Source: Pseudomonas sp. Q1-7
GTDB taxonomy: Bacteria; Pseudomonadota; Gammaproteobacteria; Pseudomonadales; Pseudomonadaceae
NCBI RefSeq assembly: GCF_028010285.1
Contig: NZ_CP116304.1
Span: 2,620,501-2,684,500 of the forward strand
Reading direction: 5' to 3'
Length of the DNA stretch: 64,000 nt
The notes beneath the pieces were generated by a model. It searched no databases. It saw only the letters and a list, made by a program, of their open reading frames with translations, and was not told where the DNA came from. Shown here in pieces: positions 60,722-64,000 of the stretch. The translations under genes and the position numbers were made by a program. Positions within the stretch are counted from its first letter, which is position 1, and each line of letters begins with the position of its first letter.

Positions 60722-62206
60722 ATGAGCGCCAATGTCGACCTGAACCAGCGGCCGCCTTATGACCAGGTGATCCAGGACATCGCCGACTATGTGCTGGATT
60801 ACCGCTGCCAGTCCCCGGAGGCGCTGGACACCGCGCGCAACTGCCTGATGGACAGCCTCGGCTGTGCCTTGCTGGCCCTGCGTTTTCCCGAATGCACCAA
60901 GCTGCTGGGGCCGCTGGTGGACGGCACGGTGGTGCCCCAGGGCGCGCGGGTGCCGGGCACCTCGTACCGGCTCGACCCGGTCAAGGCGGCCTGGGACCTG
61001 GGTGCGATGATCCGCTGGCTGGACTTCAACGACACCTGGCTGGCGGCCGAATGGGCGCACCCCTCCGACAACCTGGGCGGCATCCTCGCCGTGGCCGACC
61101 ACCTGTCGCAGCGGTGCGTGGCGCGTGGCGAGCCGCCACTGACGATGCGCGTGGTGCTGGAGGCCATGGTCAAGGCCCATGAAATCCAGGGGGTGATGGC
61201 CCTGGAGAACGCCTTCAACCGCGTCGGCCTGGACCATGTGGTGCTGGTCAAGCTGGCCTCCACCGCGGTCTGCGCCTGGCTGATGGGCGCGACCCGCGAC
61301 CAGTTGCTGTCGGCCATCTCCCATGCCCTGGTGGACGGGCAGGCCCTGCGCACCTACCGCCACGCGCCCAATGCCGGCTCGCGCAAGTCCTGGGCGGCGG
61401 GGGACGCCACCAGCCGTGGCGTGCGCCTGGCGGACATCGCCCTGCGCGACGAGATGGGCGTGCCCGGCGTGCTGAGCGCGCCCCAGTGGGGCTTCTACGA
61501 GGTGTCCTTCAGCCACACCAACAAGGACCTGGCGGCCAAGCCCGAAGACAAGCGCCGCTTCAGCCTGTCCCAGGGATTCGGCTGCTACGTGATGGAGAAC
61601 ATCCTGTTCAAGATCCGCTTTCCCGCCGAGTTCCATGGCCAGACCGCCTGCGAGGCGGCGGTACGCCTGCATCCGCTGATCCGCAACCGGGTGACGGAGA
61701 TCGACCGCATCGTCATCACCACCCAGGAGTCGGCCATTCGCATCATCGCCAAGGAGGGGGCGCTGGCCAACGCCGCCGACCGCGACCACTGCCTCCAGTA
61801 CATGACGGCGGTGGCCCTGGCCTACGGCCACCTGGAGGCGGAGCACTACGAAGACGCGTTCCACCGCACCCATCCGGTGATCGACCGGCTACGCGAGCGC
61901 ATGGAAGTGGTCGAAGACCCGCGCTACAGCCGCGAGTACCTGGAACCCGACAAACGCTCCATCGCCAATGCCGTGCAGGTGTTCTACAAGGACGGCCGGC
62001 ATACCGACAAGGTGGAAGTGGAATACCCCATCGGCCACCGCCGCCGCCGTGCCGAGGGCATGCCGCTGCTGGAAGAGAAGTTCAAGGCCGCCCTGGCCAC
62101 GCATTACGCCCCCCAGCGCTGCGCCCGCATCTTCGACTTGTGCAAGGACCAGGCCGCACTGGAGGCGATGCCGGTGGACCGTTTCGTGGAACTGTTCGTG
62201 ACCTAG
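60722..62206 (+). CDS. prpD: 2-methylcitrate dehydratase
   Basis: A 494-residue PrpD/MmgE-family enzyme that dehydrates 2-methylcitrate in propionate breakdown. RNCLMDSLGCALLALRFPEC, the active-site-region WLDFNDTWLAAEWAHPSDNL, KAHEIQGVMALENAFNRVGL and LSQGFGCYVMENILFKIRFP are strong PrpD hallmarks. The length is usual (E. coli 483). In Pseudomonas the prp genes normally lie together; here no prpB, prpC or acnD is adjacent, so this is a solitary or second copy. Confidence 0.95.
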   Translation: MSANVDLNQRPPYDQVIQDIADYVLDYRCQSPEALDTARNCLMDSLGCALLALRFPECTKLLGPLVDGTVVPQGARVPGTSYRLDPVKAAWDLGAMIRWLDFNDTWLAAEWAHPSDNLGGILAVADHLSQRCVARGEPPLTMRVVLEAMVKAHEIQGVMALENAFNRVGLDHVVLVKLASTAVCAWLMGATRDQLLSAISHALVDGQALRTYRHAPNAGSRKSWAAGDATSRGVRLADIALRDEMGVPGVLSAPQWGFYEVSFSHTNKDLAAKPEDKRRFSLSQGFGCYVMENILFKIRFPAEFHGQTACEAAVRLHPLIRNRVTEIDRIVITTQESAIRIIAKEGALANAADRDHCLQYMTAVALAYGHLEAEHYEDAFHRTHPVIDRLRERMEVVEDPRYSREYLEPDKRSIANAVQVFYKDGRHTDKVEVEYPIGHRRRRAEGMPLLEEKFKAALATHYAPQRCARIFDLCKDQAALEAMPVDRFVELFVT

Positions 62207-62369
62207 GCAGGGGCCGGCGGACCGCGAGCCTTGCCCGGCCATCCGGTGGTGCAGGGCGTCCGGCCTCAATCACTGCGCCACCCCCTGTCTTGTCGCAGGG
62301 CGGGGTGATGGCCGCGTTCCTATACTCAGAGAACCTTGGCCGAAAGGCCGGCGGGGCGGGCATACCCCG

Positions 62370-63473
62370 ATGCGCGCTGAAAGAAGTCCCCCCGACGCTG
62401 GGGCGGGACGGTGGCCAGGCTGGTTCCGGGACGTCCTGGGCGCGGTGTTTCCACTCCTGATCGTCGCCTTGCTGGCGATGCAGGCGGGGTGCGCCTCGAA
62501 GGCACCCGAGGCGCCGCCGGTGGTGGTATCGCCAAGTACCTGGCGGCAGGTCGACCGGGACATCGCCGCCGCCTCGCTGGCGGCTACCGGCCAGGCCCGC
62601 CGCTATGCGCAGGACTCCATGGAGCGTTGGATGGACCTGGTCTACCAGCGCACGGATACCGCGTTCGTCCCCTGGTTCACCAGCTTCTGGACGCGCAAAT
62701 GGCTGAGCATCAAGGTCACCTGGTATCGCCTGAGCTCCGACGGCGAGCGTGAGGAAACGGTGAACCGGCTGTCGCGCTACCTGCAGGAGGCCTACGACGA
62801 CAAAGTGCTGGAGCCCGTGTCGCGGGAGCTGGACCCGGACGACATCATGGAGCAGGCCACGCGCACGTACATCCAGCAGCTCGACGAGCGCCTGCAACTG
62901 ATACCCCAGCGCTTCGGCGTGCCCAAGGACCAGTTCGCCCAGCACCTGCACGAAATCCCGGCCATCGAACTGGCGCCCCCGATCAGCCAGAGGGCTTCGC
63001 TGCTGCAGGTACTGCGTGCCGACCCCCTGGAAGAGCAGCCGGCCTACGCCGCCCTGATGGCGCACATCCGCACGGCGCCGGACGGGGCGGGCGCCTGGAC
63101 CACGGATGCCGGCCTGTCGTCCATCACCCGCCAGACCAGCGAGCAACTGGCGTCGGAAATGGTCACCAGTGGCGCGGCCAGCGTGGTGTCCGGCCTGGTG
63201 GGGCGGGCGGCCGGCTCGGTGCTGTCCCTGGGCTTCACCGGCATCAGCGCCATGCTCCAGGAGGAGGAGCGGCCGGGGCGCGAGGCGCAGTTGCGCAAGA
63301 GCCTCAACGACGCCTTCGATGAAGAGTGGCTGGAGCTGATGCGCAACCCCGAAAGCGGGGTCATGGCGGGGGTCTTCCACCTGTCGGGCCAGGTGGAAGG
63401 CAGCCTGGAACGAACCATGACCCAGCCCATCCGGTTCGAACCGCTGCCCAGGGTGCTGCCGCCTGGCAACTAG
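62370..63473 (+). CDS. Lipoprotein of unknown function
   Basis: A 367-residue predicted lipoprotein with hydrophobic stretch FPLLIVALLAMQAGC and Cys41 as lipid site; the n-region is unusually long (about 20 residues), so a later start is possible. The mature part is mostly helical (MERWMDLVYQRTDTAFVPWF, SIKVTWYRLSSDGEREETVN). A glycine-rich hydrophobic patch ASVVSGLVGRAAGSVLSLGF at about residues 270-290 could contact membrane. I recognise no family. Confidence 0.75.
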   Translation: MRAERSPPDAGAGRWPGWFRDVLGAVFPLLIVALLAMQAGCASKAPEAPPVVVSPSTWRQVDRDIAAASLAATGQARRYAQDSMERWMDLVYQRTDTAFVPWFTSFWTRKWLSIKVTWYRLSSDGEREETVNRLSRYLQEAYDDKVLEPVSRELDPDDIMEQATRTYIQQLDERLQLIPQRFGVPKDQFAQHLHEIPAIELAPPISQRASLLQVLRADPLEEQPAYAALMAHIRTAPDGAGAWTTDAGLSSITRQTSEQLASEMVTSGAASVVSGLVGRAAGSVLSLGFTGISAMLQEEERPGREAQLRKSLNDAFDEEWLELMRNPESGVMAGVFHLSGQVEGSLERTMTQPIRFEPLPRVLPPGN

Positions 63474-63512
63474 CGGGCCTGGCGGTGCCGTTCAGTCCCG
63501 GCCGCCGAGGCC

Positions 63513-63577
63513 TGTCATGAAATGAAAAGCCCCTGTCGCGCGATGAGAAGCACCGCGAGGGGGGGACGCCTAGAGTC
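63513..63577 (+). promoter_or_regulatory. Direct-repeat activator site and -10 region upstream of the quinone oxidoreductase
   Basis: TGTCATGAAATGA (from 63513) is followed exactly 21 bp later by TGTCGCGCGATGAGAA, then by CCTAGAGTC at 63569-63577. The same two repeats at the same spacing and the same CCTAGAGTC, one base further away, lie upstream of the PHA synthase. This is probably a binding site for an AraC/XylS-type activator. Confidence 0.6.
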
Positions 63578-63628
63578 CAATCCATGGGTCCGTAACCCGA
63601 CTACAAGAATCGAGATTGGAGACAAGTC

Positions 63629-64000
63629 ATGGCCAAAGCCGTTCGCTTCTATGAAACCGGAGGCCCGGAAGTGCTTCGTTACGAAGAGGTCGAGGTGGGT
63701 GATCCTGGCCCCGGTGAGGTGCGTGTCCGCCACGTCGCCGTCGGCCTGAACTACGCCGATACCTACTTCCGCAATGGCACCTACCCGATTCCGCTGCCCA
63801 ACGGCATGGGCGTGGAAGCCTCCGGCGTGGTGGTGGCGGTGGGCGAGGGCGTCAGCAACGTCGCCCTGGGCGACCGGGTGACCTACACCGGCTTCCTCAA
63901 CACCCTCGGCGCCTACAGCACCGAGCGCCTGGTGCCGGCCGCGCCGCTGATCAAGCTGCCCGAGACCATCTCCTTCGAAACCGCGGCGGCCATGACCATG
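63629..64000 (+). CDS. Quinone oxidoreductase / zinc-free alcohol dehydrogenase-like, N-terminal part (cut by window edge)
   Basis: The first 124 residues of a medium-chain reductase of the zeta-crystallin/QorA type, NADPH-dependent quinone reductases. KAVRFYETGGPEVLRYEEVE, GEVRVRHVAVGLNYADTYFR, NGMGVEASGVVVAVGEGVSN and GDRVTYTGF are the family start. ISFETAAAMTM leads into the missing nucleotide-binding domain. The structural and catalytic zinc residues of true alcohol dehydrogenases are absent, as in QorA. GGAGAC lies about six bases before the ATG. The gene continues beyond the window. Confidence 0.92.
   Translation, partial: MAKAVRFYETGGPEVLRYEEVEVGDPGPGEVRVRHVAVGLNYADTYFRNGTYPIPLPNGMGVEASGVVVAVGEGVSNVALGDRVTYTGFLNTLGAYSTERLVPAAPLIKLPETISFETAAAMTM

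Noticed and set aside
1-64000. Search by eye for tRNA/rRNA genes, CRISPR arrays, insertion sequences and prophage genes
   Set aside because: No tRNA-like cloverleaf flanked by repeats, rRNA sequence, regularly spaced repeats, transposase or integrase was recognised. A covariance-model and ISfinder search would be needed to exclude small ones.

Overview
The window is about 64 kb of GC-rich DNA that reads as Pseudomonas. The indicators are an OprD-family porin, a FecI/FecR/FecA iron set, a class II-like PHA synthase, a polB-GNAT neighbourhood and typical Pseudomonas intergenic palindromes. No rRNA, tRNA or CRISPR array was seen. The species cannot be fixed from the sequence alone.

Layout. 1-2784: a truncated OprD-type porin divergent from a Cache-domain histidine kinase and its LuxR-type response regulator. 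3282-33056: one complete type VI secretion (T6SS) locus, all on the + strand, in the order tssB-tssC-tssK-tssL-(TssM-like/OmpA fusion)-hcp-clpV-vgrG-effector/immunity island-PAAR-membrane protein-tssM-tssA-tssF-tssG-tssJ-tssE-(ImpA-N/OmpA fusion). All 13 core components are present. No Fha, PpkA/PppA or sigma-54 activator gene lies inside. Two proteins, at opposite ends of the locus, carry closely similar OmpA peptidoglycan-binding domains.

The most unusual stretch is the AT-richer island at about 16,740-21,650 between vgrG and the PAAR gene. It begins inside a large effector (M23-like domain, SH3-like repeats, EF-hand, GH19 lysozyme). It continues with a run of exported small proteins that look like immunity genes. 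One of these is an XAC2610-like protein interrupted by an in-frame amber codon. There is also a fragment of a second lysozyme-like effector, and two decayed copies of the PAAR 5' end, one of them next to a duplicated 3' end of an exported-protein gene. I read this as a fossil record of repeated effector/immunity cassette exchange at the spike genes.

33202-47645: chromosomal genes comprising DNA polymerase II, a ZapA-like pair, a PLD-like protein that has lost its catalytic His, a GNAT acetyltransferase, a YeeE/YedE transporter, a class I glutamine amidotransferase-type hydrolase, a DUF1615 lipoprotein, a stand-alone PHA synthase, a UvrD-like helicase, gluconokinase, a decayed flavin monooxygenase and a Xre/RES toxin-antitoxin pair. 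47642-55970: a GCS2-type ligase, two small proteins, an S4 pseudouridine synthase homologue lacking the catalytic Asp, an LprI-MliC lysozyme-inhibitor fusion, a DUF1772 protein, a methyltransferase, an orphan histidine kinase behind a good sigma-54 promoter, a VOC protein, an unknown protein and a periplasmic ClpP-like protein. 56162-60257: a fecI-fecR-fecA iron signalling set with a Fur-like site. 60447-64000: a tiny proline-rich protein, a solitary prpD, a lipoprotein, and the start of a quinone oxidoreductase. The region upstream of that last gene shares a direct-repeat promoter architecture with the PHA synthase 20 kb away, which suggests a common AraC-type regulator encoded elsewhere.
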